Source: J089 sp964535735 (GTDB taxonomy: Bacteria; Fidelibacterota; Marinisomatia; Marinisomatales; J089). From it: 6,713 bases of DNA. Of this stretch, positions 1-5,235 are shown piece after piece (the stretch's first letter is position 1; the number at the start of each line of letters is the position of its first letter). A model generated the notes under the pieces. It saw only the letters and a program-made list of their open reading frames with translations. It ran no database searches and was not told the origin of the DNA. The position numbers and the translations under genes are program-made. Where the stretch lies: the NCBI GenBank assembly GCA_964535735.1, contig CAZHTM010000078.1, forward strand, positions 1 through 6,713, in the 5' to 3' direction.

Positions 1-14
1 CTCCTCGCGATGAC
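1..14. repeat. End of a truncated REP/MITE-like repeat copy
   Basis: The first 14 bases read CTCCTCGCGATGAC. Their reverse complement, GTCATCGCGAGGAG, matches the outer end of the dispersed 'GTCATTGCGAGGAG' repeat type known from many bacterial genomes. The rest of this copy would lie to the left of the window. The call rests on motif resemblance and on a second, better developed element starting at 40. Confidence 0.4.
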
Positions 15-39
15 AGGGAAATTTAAGGGAAAAAGAATT

Positions 40-178
40 GTCATGGCGATCCCGATAAGCAGAGCGAAATCGGGAGAAGCAATCCCCTACCGAATGATAA
101 TTATTTACCAAAGCAAATTGCAGGAAATTGCTTCGTCGCCCCGTTATCACAACGCTCATGGGGACATTGCGCAATGAC
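40..178. repeat. Degenerate REP/MITE-like inverted-repeat element
   Basis: The left arm begins GTCATGGCG at 40 and reaches GAAGCAATCCC at 76-86. The right arm, read on the minus strand, begins GTCATTGCGC at 178 and reaches GAAGCAATTTCC at 134-123. The outer (GTCAT-GCG) and inner (GAAGCAAT) blocks therefore recur in opposite orientation, as in a small non-autonomous palindromic element. The left arm also folds on itself: TCCCGAT at 50-56 pairs with ATCGGGA at 69-75. The right arm has CCCC at 139-142 facing GGGG at 160-163. No reading frame is evident. The arms are diverged, so this is an old or mosaic copy. It fills most of the gene-free stretch 1-257; I see no gene or clear terminator in the remainder (179-257). 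Confidence 0.5.
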
Positions 179-257
179 CCCTCTCAGCCAGGTTTTGTGG
201 AATACAATTATCCTGCAAATGCCTCCTGCCTCAACCCACCTCAGTACCTTCTTCGAA

Positions 258-797
258 TCACTCGTTCCCGTAATCGGCGGTAAGACGCTGAATCAATTCT
301 TCCGCCTGTGATCGTCGGGCCGGGCCGTCTAATTCCTGTTCCACCCGGGCATACTCCCGCTCCAATTCCTGCTGCTGGTCTGGGGACAGGCTCCGGTCAG
401 CCATGGGATACAAAATGTTGTCTTCCTTGAAAATATGCTGATCCAGAAGGTGTGTATAGTTCCGGGCGTTTTGGATATAGGCGGCTGTATCTTTCTGGCT
501 CAGAGCGTCCACCATGGCCTTCACATACCGGCGGCCTTCCTCGTGTTCATAAAGCATGACGCCGATGGGTCCGCCTTCTTTGGGAATTCCCGCCGCCACC
601 ATGGCGGGGAAGAGGAGGTCTTCTTCTTTGCCGTGGTGGAGCCGGTCGGCGAATTCACGGATAAAGTCCACCACCTCCGCCAGAACCGAGGGCGATACCG
701 TTTGGCCCGTTTCCAGGTGTGTACACAGGGAATTCACTAACGTGAGCACGGTTCGGATGGTGCGGTGCTCCTCTTTCAAAATGTCAGTTGAATACAT
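258..797 (-). CDS. Hemerythrin HHE domain protein
   Basis: This is a 179-residue cytoplasmic protein with a four-helix hemerythrin-type fold expected to bind a di-iron centre. Related proteins bind O2 or NO, or take part in iron or redox-stress handling; the exact role here is unknown. Visible ligand-type motifs, numbered from the chosen start, are H11 (EEHR), H54-H55 with E58/E59 (HHGKEED), H84 (YEHEEGR), and H115/H120 with E124 (DQHIFKEDNILYP). The conserved stretch IPKEGGPIGVML lies between the second and third motifs. The frame stays open to a Met codon at 833. I chose the start at 797 because a strong AAGGAG (811-806) sits 8 bases ahead of it, the family normally begins around M-x-T-(D)-I-L-x-E-E-H, and the longer start falls inside a palindrome. 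There is no signal peptide. It is transcribed in the same direction as the ars operon but is probably a separate unit. Its composition is more GC-rich than the ars genes. Confidence 0.9.
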   Translation of the reverse strand: MYSTDILKEEHRTIRTVLTLVNSLCTHLETGQTVSPSVLAEVVDFIREFADRLHHGKEEDLLFPAMVAAGIPKEGGPIGVMLYEHEEGRRYVKAMVDALSQKDTAAYIQNARNYTHLLDQHIFKEDNILYPMADRSLSPDQQQELEREYARVEQELDGPARRSQAEELIQRLTADYGNE

Positions 798-805
798 GCC
801 TTTTT

Positions 806-811
806 CTCCTT
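806..811 (-). promoter_or_regulatory. Shine-Dalgarno of the hemerythrin gene
   Basis: The minus strand reads AAGGAG here, 8 bases before the ATG at 797. It is one of the few strong ribosome binding sites in the window, and it decides the start in favour of 797 rather than 833. It abuts the palindrome at 810-835, so anything bound to that palindrome, or a hairpin formed by it, could block ribosome access. Confidence 0.75.
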
Positions 812-835
812 TTGGTCTTTCATGAAAGATCAAAA
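810..835. promoter_or_regulatory. 26-bp near-perfect palindrome, candidate operator
   Basis: The perfect 14-bp core TCTTTCATGAAAGA (816-829) extends on both sides to TTTTG...CAAAA. Twelve of 13 base pairs are symmetric about 822/823; the exception is G815 against T830. It lies immediately upstream of, and touches, the hemerythrin ribosome binding site. Symmetry of this length outside coding sequence suggests a site for a homodimeric regulator or an mRNA hairpin. I cannot assign it to a known regulator: it does not match the FNR box (TTGAT-N4-ATCAA) or the NsrR box as I know them. Confidence 0.6.
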
Positions 836-901
836 TTTAGCCAATTGACACGATAAGCATGGATACGTTTTCTCCGAAATAAACGGACGCGGAAATATCA
901 G

Positions 902-930
902 CGTATAAAATTAAGGGCGGTTTTAATCAA
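902..930 (-). promoter_or_regulatory. Putative sigma70-type promoter for the hemerythrin gene
   Basis: On the minus strand, TTGATT (930-925) is followed after 17 bases by TATACG (907-902). Each box matches the consensus at four of six positions, with ideal spacing. Transcription would start near 895, giving a leader of roughly 100 bases that carries the palindrome at 810-835. The assignment rests on pattern only. Confidence 0.35.
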
Positions 931-931
931 G

Positions 932-982
932 GGGCTCTTTCGACGGTCTTTAAATGAAAAGACCGCGCATGAACTTGAGCCC
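932..982. terminator. Nested inverted repeat after the ars operon, terminator-like
   Basis: The outer arms are GGGCTC (932-937) and GAGCCC (977-982). Nested inside are 8-bp arms CGGTCTTT (944-951) and AAAGACCG (958-965) around a 6-base loop. The structure begins 17 bases past the stop of the last ars-operon gene and ends just before the putative hemerythrin promoter, where a transcription boundary is expected. Neither strand shows the uridine run of a classical intrinsic terminator, so it may be a Rho-dependent end, an mRNA 3' stabilising hairpin, or a regulatory cruciform. Confidence 0.4.
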
Positions 983-998
983 ACACTGCCTTACACGG

Positions 999-1976
999 TT
1001 ATAACAATACATTGAATAAATATCCTGATAAAATAATACAAAGGGTCACAACCCCGAAGAATATGCCAATCAACTTAAACGTCATTACTTTTTTCAATAG
1101 CAACCCTTCCGGCAGAGAAAGTCCTACAACGCCCATCATAAAGGCAATGGCTGTGCCGAGCGGAATACCTTTGGAAACCAAAACCTGAATCACTGGTAAA
1201 ATCCCCGAAGCATTAGAGTACATCGGGACCGCCAAAATGGTCGCCATCGGTACCGCGAATAAATTGTCTTTGCCCATATATTTTTCAAAGAATCCTTCCG
1301 GTATATATCCATGCATCAAACCACCAATGGCGATACCGACAATAACGTAAGGGAATACGCCTTTAATAATATTTTTTACTTCACTCCAGATTAGTGGGAC
1401 TCGTTGACGGAATGTTTGGTTTATTTCTTGATAAGACTCCTGATTCCGCTGCGCATTTTCCAGGATGTCTTTGACCCAGGGCGTCAGGAAACGGTCCAAC
1501 TTCATTTGCTGCAATATAGCTCCCGAAATTGTACCCAGTAATACACCGCTGGTAACATAGATCAGCGTTGTTTTCACGCCGAAAAGTCCCACAAACAGTC
1601 CCACCGCCACTTCGTTGACCAGCGGGGATGTGACTAAAAATGCAAAGGTGACTCCCAGAGGTATTCCGCCTTGCACAAAACCGATAAACAATGGTACGGA
1701 TGAACACGAGCAGAAAGGCGTAACCACGCCAAACAGGCTTGCCATGAGATATTCAAACCCATGCAGCGGTTTGCGTGAAAGGAAATTTTTTACCCGGTCA
1801 ATTGGGAAATAGCTCTTTACCAATCCCATGAAGAAAACGATCGTAAAGAGTAATAGAAATATTTTGGCGGTATCGTAAATAAAAAAATTAAGCGCCGCGG
1901 CCAAATGACTTTCATGATTCATTCCGAAAAGATTGAAGACCAACCAATTGGCGGTTTGTTGTAACCAGTTAAACAT
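999..1976 (-). CDS. ArsP/COG0701 (UPF0718, YraQ-type) family permease
   Basis: This is a 325-residue polytopic inner-membrane protein of the PF03773 permease family. One branch, ArsP, exports trivalent organoarsenicals; most members have no proven substrate. Hydrophobic segments include about 38-53, 77-102, 108-133, 138-156, 207-221, 240-262 and 300-325, with a hydrophilic loop around 160-200. The family hallmark TPFCSCSSVPLF lies at 86-97 (C89, C91) and is followed by GGIPLG. A related but cysteine-free segment, VPMYSNASG (250-258) followed by KGIPLG, occurs in the second half, which indicates an internal two-fold repeat. It is the last gene of the ars operon, 27 bases after acr3. No clear Shine-Dalgarno precedes the ATG, so it may be translationally coupled. 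Context supports a metalloid substrate, but naming it arsP would go beyond the sequence because no arsM methylase is visible. Confidence 0.85.
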   Translation of the reverse strand: MFNWLQQTANWLVFNLFGMNHESHLAAALNFFIYDTAKIFLLLFTIVFFMGLVKSYFPIDRVKNFLSRKPLHGFEYLMASLFGVVTPFCSCSSVPLFIGFVQGGIPLGVTFAFLVTSPLVNEVAVGLFVGLFGVKTTLIYVTSGVLLGTISGAILQQMKLDRFLTPWVKDILENAQRNQESYQEINQTFRQRVPLIWSEVKNIIKGVFPYVIVGIAIGGLMHGYIPEGFFEKYMGKDNLFAVPMATILAVPMYSNASGILPVIQVLVSKGIPLGTAIAFMMGVVGLSLPEGLLLKKVMTFKLIGIFFGVVTLCIILSGYLFNVLL

Positions 1977-2003
1977 GGGGTTTATCTACCGGGTTTTTGA
2001 AGT

Positions 2004-3047
2004 CTAGAGGGATATCCTAGGGTAATATTTTTTCTTTAGAAATAAGGAAACGTTAACCAGCCCAATCAATACAGGAACTTCCACTAAAGGACCGATTACG
2101 CCCGTGAACGCTTGCGGAGAATTAATACCGAAAACAGCGATGGAAACGGCAATGGCCAATTCAAAATTGTTCCCTGTAGCGGTGAAGGCCACAGCCGCAT
2201 TTCTTTTATAGTCAATATGAAGCCATTTCCCAATGAAAAAGCTCAGGAAAAACATCAAAACAAAATACAGAATCAAAGGAAGCGCTATTCTGAGAACATC
2301 AAAGGGCAGATCCAGAATCATATTGCCTTTCAAACTGAACATTAACACGATGGTAAACAGTAAGGCAATCAGGGTAATGGGAGAGATGAAAGGAATAAAT
2401 TTTCTTTCGTACCAGATGTCTCCTTTGGACTGAATTAACCATTTTCTGCTGGCCATTCCGGCAAAAAAAGGAATGCCCAGATAAATCATTACGCTTTTGG
2501 CAATGTCAGACACGGAAATAGAGACATCCAAACCTTCTAAAGCAAAATACCCGGGTAAAATGGTGATGAATAGCCAGGCATAGAAACTATAGGTGAAGAC
2601 CTGAAAGACACTGTTCAGCGCAACCAGGATGGCTCCATATTCGCGACTTCCTCCGGCTAAGTCGTTCCAGACAATAACCATGGCGATACATCGTGCCAGC
2701 CCAATGAGTATAAGACCGCTCATATAACCAGGATGATCGTGCAGGAAAAAGACAGCCAGGGTAAACATTAAAATGGGACCCACCACCCAATTCAACACTA
2801 ATGAAATTCCAATGAGTCGCTTATCTTTCAGAGCGTTGGGTATCAGTTTATAGTCTACCTTCGCCAGAGGAGGATACATCATTAATATTAATCCGATAGC
2901 GATGGGGATGTTGGTTGTTCCAATCGTCATGGAATCGGTGAGGGAGGCAATATTGGGGAACAAAACGCCCAGAGTAAGGCCCACGCCCATGGCTGCAAAG
3001 ATCCATACCGTAAGATATCGGTCTAATAGTTTTAGCTTCTTTTTCAT
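2004..3047 (-). CDS. acr3: Arsenite efflux permease Acr3
   Basis: This 347-residue inner-membrane carrier belongs to the Acr3 branch of the BART superfamily. It expels As(III), and in some members Sb(III), using the proton gradient. About ten hydrophobic segments are visible. The signature GLARCIAMVIVWNDLA (116-131) carries C120, and GNNFELAIA carries E296. These correspond, with a constant offset of nine, to the Cys129/Glu305 pair reported as essential in the Alkaliphilus metalliredigens Acr3. Length is typical and both ends look intact. The start lies only 6 bases after the stop of the thioredoxin-like gene. No good ribosome binding site is present, so translational coupling is likely. It is the core transporter of the operon. 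Parts of the gene are very AT-rich (20 G+C in bases 2221-2280). Confidence 0.95.
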   Translation of the reverse strand: MKKKLKLLDRYLTVWIFAAMGVGLTLGVLFPNIASLTDSMTIGTTNIPIAIGLILMMYPPLAKVDYKLIPNALKDKRLIGISLVLNWVVGPILMFTLAVFFLHDHPGYMSGLILIGLARCIAMVIVWNDLAGGSREYGAILVALNSVFQVFTYSFYAWLFITILPGYFALEGLDVSISVSDIAKSVMIYLGIPFFAGMASRKWLIQSKGDIWYERKFIPFISPITLIALLFTIVLMFSLKGNMILDLPFDVLRIALPLILYFVLMFFLSFFIGKWLHIDYKRNAAVAFTATGNNFELAIAVSIAVFGINSPQAFTGVIGPLVEVPVLIGLVNVSLFLKKKYYPRISL

Positions 3048-3053
3048 TACCGG

Positions 3054-3290
3054 CTATTGCAATAAGGCATTGATTTCCGATGGTGTGGGAACTCTACCTT
3101 TGATTTTAATCTCTTCATCGACTACAACGGCGGGCGTAGCCAGCACATTGTATTTCATAATGTCCGTGATGTTTTCCACCTTTTCAATGATGGCATCAAT
3201 ACCGTTTTGCTTCACCACATCTTCGACGACCGCGACAGTTTGCTGGCATCGGGGACAGCCCGTCCCAAGAATTTTGATTATTTTGGTCAT
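3054..3290 (-). CDS. Small thioredoxin-like redox-active disulfide protein (Thioredoxin_3)
   Basis: This 78-residue cytoplasmic protein has a compact thioredoxin/glutaredoxin fold (PF13192, TM0996-like). The active site CPRC is C12-x-x-C15 in GTGCPRCQQ, the cis-proline is P53 in ATPAVVV, and a charged IKGRVP segment follows. Members are often found beside ArsR regulators and COG0701 permeases. In this operon it could reduce disulfides for arsenic chemistry, or bind As(III) and pass it to Acr3; neither role is shown by the sequence. Translation is supported by AAGGT (3303-3299) 8 bases before the ATG. It follows arsR after a 53-base gap that holds a second ArsR-box-like element, and leads into acr3 with 6 bases between. 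Confidence 0.85.
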   Translation of the reverse strand: MTKIIKILGTGCPRCQQTVAVVEDVVKQNGIDAIIEKVENITDIMKYNVLATPAVVVDEEIKIKGRVPTPSEINALLQ

Positions 3291-3303
3291 GGATCCTTAC
3301 CTT

Positions 3304-3326
3304 ATTGTTAATCGCAAATAACCGAT
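3304..3326 (-). promoter_or_regulatory. Second, degenerate ArsR operator-like box
   Basis: Over 23 bases this segment matches 3675-3697 at 18 positions: both contain ATTGTT, then ATCG, AAAT and CGAT in the same register. The palindrome is weaker here, with ATCG at 3311-3314 facing CGAT at 3323-3326. It sits between arsR and the thioredoxin-like gene, directly downstream of a promoter-like element, mirroring the arrangement at arsR. ArsR binding is inferred. Confidence 0.5.
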
Positions 3327-3332
3327 GGTTAG

Positions 3333-3361
3333 GGTATATTTTTTTAGCAGCTATCAGACAA
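3333..3361 (-). promoter_or_regulatory. Putative internal promoter for trx-acr3-permease
   Basis: On the minus strand, TTGTCT (3361-3356) lies inside the end of arsR. After 17 bases it is followed by TATACC (3338-3333). Each box is four of six to consensus. A start near 3326 would give a leader of about 35 bases, with the ArsR-like box over the first transcribed bases and a Shine-Dalgarno before the thioredoxin-like gene. The call rests on pattern plus the duplicated box. Confidence 0.35.
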
Positions 3362-3676
3362 TGGAACTGTATCGTTAAACAAGGCTTCCAACAGAACTTT
3401 TGCTTTTTCCCAATTTTCCTGATGAATACAATATTTAATCTTGGGAGGCGTAAGCTCACCTTGAATCAAACCCGCATTTTTCAACTCTTTTAAGTGTTGG
3501 GAAATCGTGGATTGAGCCAGTGGAAAAATGTCCACCAAATCACCCGTAAAACAACAGGACTGATTTTTCAGATGCTTTAATATTTCAATCCGGATAGGGT
3601 GACCAAGCGCTTTGGCAAACCGAGCTAGCGCTTCTGTGTCTGCCGAATAATCGATTTCCTGTAGTGTTCTTTTCAT
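3344..3676 (-). CDS. arsR: ArsR/SmtB family metalloregulatory repressor
   Basis: This 110-residue dimeric winged-helix repressor is expected to leave DNA when As(III) or Sb(III) binds its cysteines. The typical ArsR core is seen: LARFAKALGHPIRIEILKHL (17-36), recognition helix AQSTISQHLKEL (54-65), and wing KNAGLIQGELTPPKIKYCI (66-84). The classical ELCVCDL sensor is replaced by C41-C42 in NQSCCFTGDL. C83 lies in the wing and C110 is the last residue, so the metalloid site probably uses the C41/C42 pair, perhaps with C83 or C110. It is the first gene of the operon and has its own palindromic operator immediately upstream. There is no Shine-Dalgarno; the operator fills nearly all of the short leader. 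Assignment to the family is secure. Specificity for As/Sb is inferred from acr3. Confidence 0.93.
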   Translation of the reverse strand: MKRTLQEIDYSADTEALARFAKALGHPIRIEILKHLKNQSCCFTGDLVDIFPLAQSTISQHLKELKNAGLIQGELTPPKIKYCIHQENWEKAKVLLEALFNDTVPLSDSC

Positions 3677-3698
3677 TGTTTATCGTAAATCTACGATA
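3675..3698. promoter_or_regulatory. ArsR operator (perfect 7-bp inverted repeat)
   Basis: TATCGTA (3681-3687) and TACGATA (3692-3698) form a perfect inverted repeat with a 4-base spacer. The box ends 4 bases before the arsR start codon and begins 2 bases after the -10 box, so a bound dimer would cover the transcription start. The adjoining ATTGTT (3675-3680), which overlaps the start codon, is also conserved in the second box at 3304. The position and symmetry are as expected for ArsR autoregulation. Confidence 0.8.
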
Positions 3699-3700
3699 GA

Positions 3701-3728
3701 ATTATATGCCAGACAAAATGATTGTCGC
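3701..3728 (-). promoter_or_regulatory. Putative arsR promoter
   Basis: The minus strand has a perfect TATAAT -10 box at 3706-3701. A weak -35 candidate, GCGACA (3728-3723), lies 16 bases upstream. Transcription would start near 3694 inside the operator, leaving a leader of only about 18 bases with no Shine-Dalgarno. The -10 is convincing and the -35 is less so. Confidence 0.6.
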
Positions 3729-3740
3729 GTTTCAATCGGA

Positions 3741-5030
3741 TTAAACCGACGGCACGCCGGTTTCAATGGGATTGCGAGGATCCTGGCTCCATTCGAACCA
3801 GCCGCCATCGTACACGGAAATCCGGTCCCATCCCATCAGAAAGGCGTTGAAAAACGCTTCGCTGCCGCGCCAGCCGGTGCCGCAATAGAAGGCGTTGTGT
3901 TTATCCGGGGTGATTCCCGCGTCGAACCACAACTGTTCAATCTCACGGTACTCCCGCGTGGTGTGGTCCAGATTCCGGTAATTTTCCATGTGATAGGCAT
4001 CCGAGCCGCAATTGGCGAATACGGAACCGGGGATACGCCCTTTTTTCTCAATATAATTGTAGCCGCTGACTTCACCGATATACTCCTGCCAGCTCCGGAC
4101 CGAGACCAGATTGGCATTCTCCGATTTCAGAATATGCTTTGCTTCCGGGAGATCAACGGCCAGTTCCGGACGGGCCGGGATGGTCCCGCCAAAATCGGCT
4201 ACCGGCTGGGGCTGGTTTTCACGGTATTCCAATTCAAAGCCCGCATCCTCCCAGGATTGGAGACCGCCGTTCAGCACTTTCACGTCCTTTACGCCGGCGT
4301 AGAGTAGAATAAAGGCGCAGCGAATGGCCCCCAAATGTCCGGCGCTGCTGCCGGGGAACGGATCATCGTTCTTTGGGTGGGCGAACCGTCCGTAAAGCAC
4401 CACGGTGGAGTCGTGAGTAATGCCCAGACGCTCCAGGTTGGTTTTCAATTCCTCCGGTGAGCGCCGATTCCAGGTCTCGGGAGATTCCAGCATCAATGTG
4501 TCCAGAGCGATGGCACCGGGAATATGTCCCTGGCGGTAGTCGTTCGGATTCCGGTAATGGGCATGACAGATCAGGAAGCGGTTTCCATCGACACCTTCGG
4601 GATTTTTCCCCGAAATCAGATCCCGTACCCAGGGCGCCGACACCAGATGGCGGTACCGGGGTAGGCGGTCCATGGGCAGCTCCGGATTTTCAGTCCATTC
4701 ATCCCGAAAGTGCCCGTAATGACACACATCCGTGAATCCCAAGCGCTCAAATTTGCGAATGACCCCTTCAATGTCGTCATTCGGATATCCGTAAACAATA
4801 AGGCGTTGTTCGGGATGGATGTTTTTAGACTGGACAATCTCCGGCCATTCCAAATAGCGGGTCCATTTGACCGGAAGGCTGCGGGCGCCGGGGATATGGC
4901 CGCCACGGGACTCGCCCTGAACTCGCCACCCGTTGTAGGCATCAACCGGACGGATATCAACAATGGTAACCTGGGGGTTATTCAATTCTTGAGCGAGGGT
5001 ATCGGTGGAGATGGATTTGATGGTGCGCAT
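3741..5030 (-). CDS. Triple-rhodanese-domain sulfurtransferase
   Basis: This 429-residue protein, predicted cytoplasmic with no signal peptide, is built of three rhodanese modules. Domain 1 (about 1-118) has VDIRP at 24-28 and RGGHIPGA at 42-49, but its active-site loop reads VYGYPND with G81 where the cysteine belongs. Domain 2 (about 128-270) has QGHIPGAIALD at 167-177 and VLYGRF with G214, again lacking the cysteine. Domain 3 (about 289-429) has GRIPGSVFAN and the loop FYCGTGWRGS with catalytic C383. The six-residue loop C-G-T-G-W-R fits sulfane-sulfur transfer rather than the seven-residue HCX5R loop of Cdc25/Acr2 arsenate reductases. The expected activity is persulfide transfer from thiosulfate or a similar donor; the acceptor is unknown. 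It lies 64 bases upstream of arsR in the same orientation, but arsR has its own promoter and the GC content here is higher, so it may not belong to the operon. No Shine-Dalgarno is evident. Confidence 0.88.
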   Translation of the reverse strand: MRTIKSISTDTLAQELNNPQVTIVDIRPVDAYNGWRVQGESRGGHIPGARSLPVKWTRYLEWPEIVQSKNIHPEQRLIVYGYPNDDIEGVIRKFERLGFTDVCHYGHFRDEWTENPELPMDRLPRYRHLVSAPWVRDLISGKNPEGVDGNRFLICHAHYRNPNDYRQGHIPGAIALDTLMLESPETWNRRSPEELKTNLERLGITHDSTVVLYGRFAHPKNDDPFPGSSAGHLGAIRCAFILLYAGVKDVKVLNGGLQSWEDAGFELEYRENQPQPVADFGGTIPARPELAVDLPEAKHILKSENANLVSVRSWQEYIGEVSGYNYIEKKGRIPGSVFANCGSDAYHMENYRNLDHTTREYREIEQLWFDAGITPDKHNAFYCGTGWRGSEAFFNAFLMGWDRISVYDGGWFEWSQDPRNPIETGVPSV

Positions 5031-5111
5031 GGGAAACTCTAATAGGATGGGGTTTATGATGTTGGGTCGGGATTAAACAAGGAATTCAGGACGTGCGGAT
5101 GGTTAAATCAA

Positions 5112-5128
5112 TCCGGGGTGGCCCCGGA
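5112..5128. repeat. GC-rich short hairpin in the rhodanese upstream region
   Basis: TCCGGGG (5112-5118) and CCCCGGA (5122-5128) form a perfect 7-bp stem with a 3-base loop. It lies 82 bases upstream of the rhodanese start. No T-run follows on either strand, so it is not a standard intrinsic terminator. It could be a leader hairpin or an operator. Confidence 0.5.
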
Positions 5129-5221
5129 ACCGCGTGAGATGTTTACAGTCTTTGCCATATTTTGGTTTGCGAAAAACTACACAAAATGGAGGAAATGGAA
5201 AGCACTTTATTTTCCGGCATG

Positions 5222-5235
5222 GATCTGAGCAGATC
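5222..5235. repeat. 14-bp inverted repeat GATCTG-AG-CAGATC
   Basis: Perfect 6-bp arms with a 2-base spacer lie in non-coding DNA about 190 bases upstream of the rhodanese start and 300 upstream of tatD. It may be a regulator site, but short symmetric sequences also occur by chance, and no partner promoter was identified. Confidence 0.35.

Noticed and set aside
1..257. CRISPR array at the left edge
   Set aside because: The repeats are inverted, diverged and few, with no regular spacer pattern and no cas gene.
258..833. Longer hemerythrin reading frame starting at 833
   Set aside because: The extra 12 residues run through the palindrome and the Shine-Dalgarno of the start at 797. The shorter start matches the usual N-terminus of the family.
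810..835. Hemerythrin palindrome as an FNR or NsrR site
   Set aside because: The sequence has TTGAT on one side only, the spacing does not fit TTGAT-N4-ATCAA, and it does not resemble the NsrR consensus.
2902..3321. 139-codon plus-strand frame opposite acr3 and the thioredoxin-like gene
   Set aside because: It is antisense to two well-supported genes, and its translation lacks any family resemblance.
3741..5030. Rhodanese protein as an Acr2/Cdc25-like arsenate reductase
   Set aside because: The only cysteine loop (C383-G-T-G-W-R) has the six-residue sulfurtransferase length, not the HCX5R loop of the arsenate reductase/phosphatase branch.
5112..5128. GC hairpin as an intrinsic terminator
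   Set aside because: No T-run follows on either strand, and no gene ends nearby.
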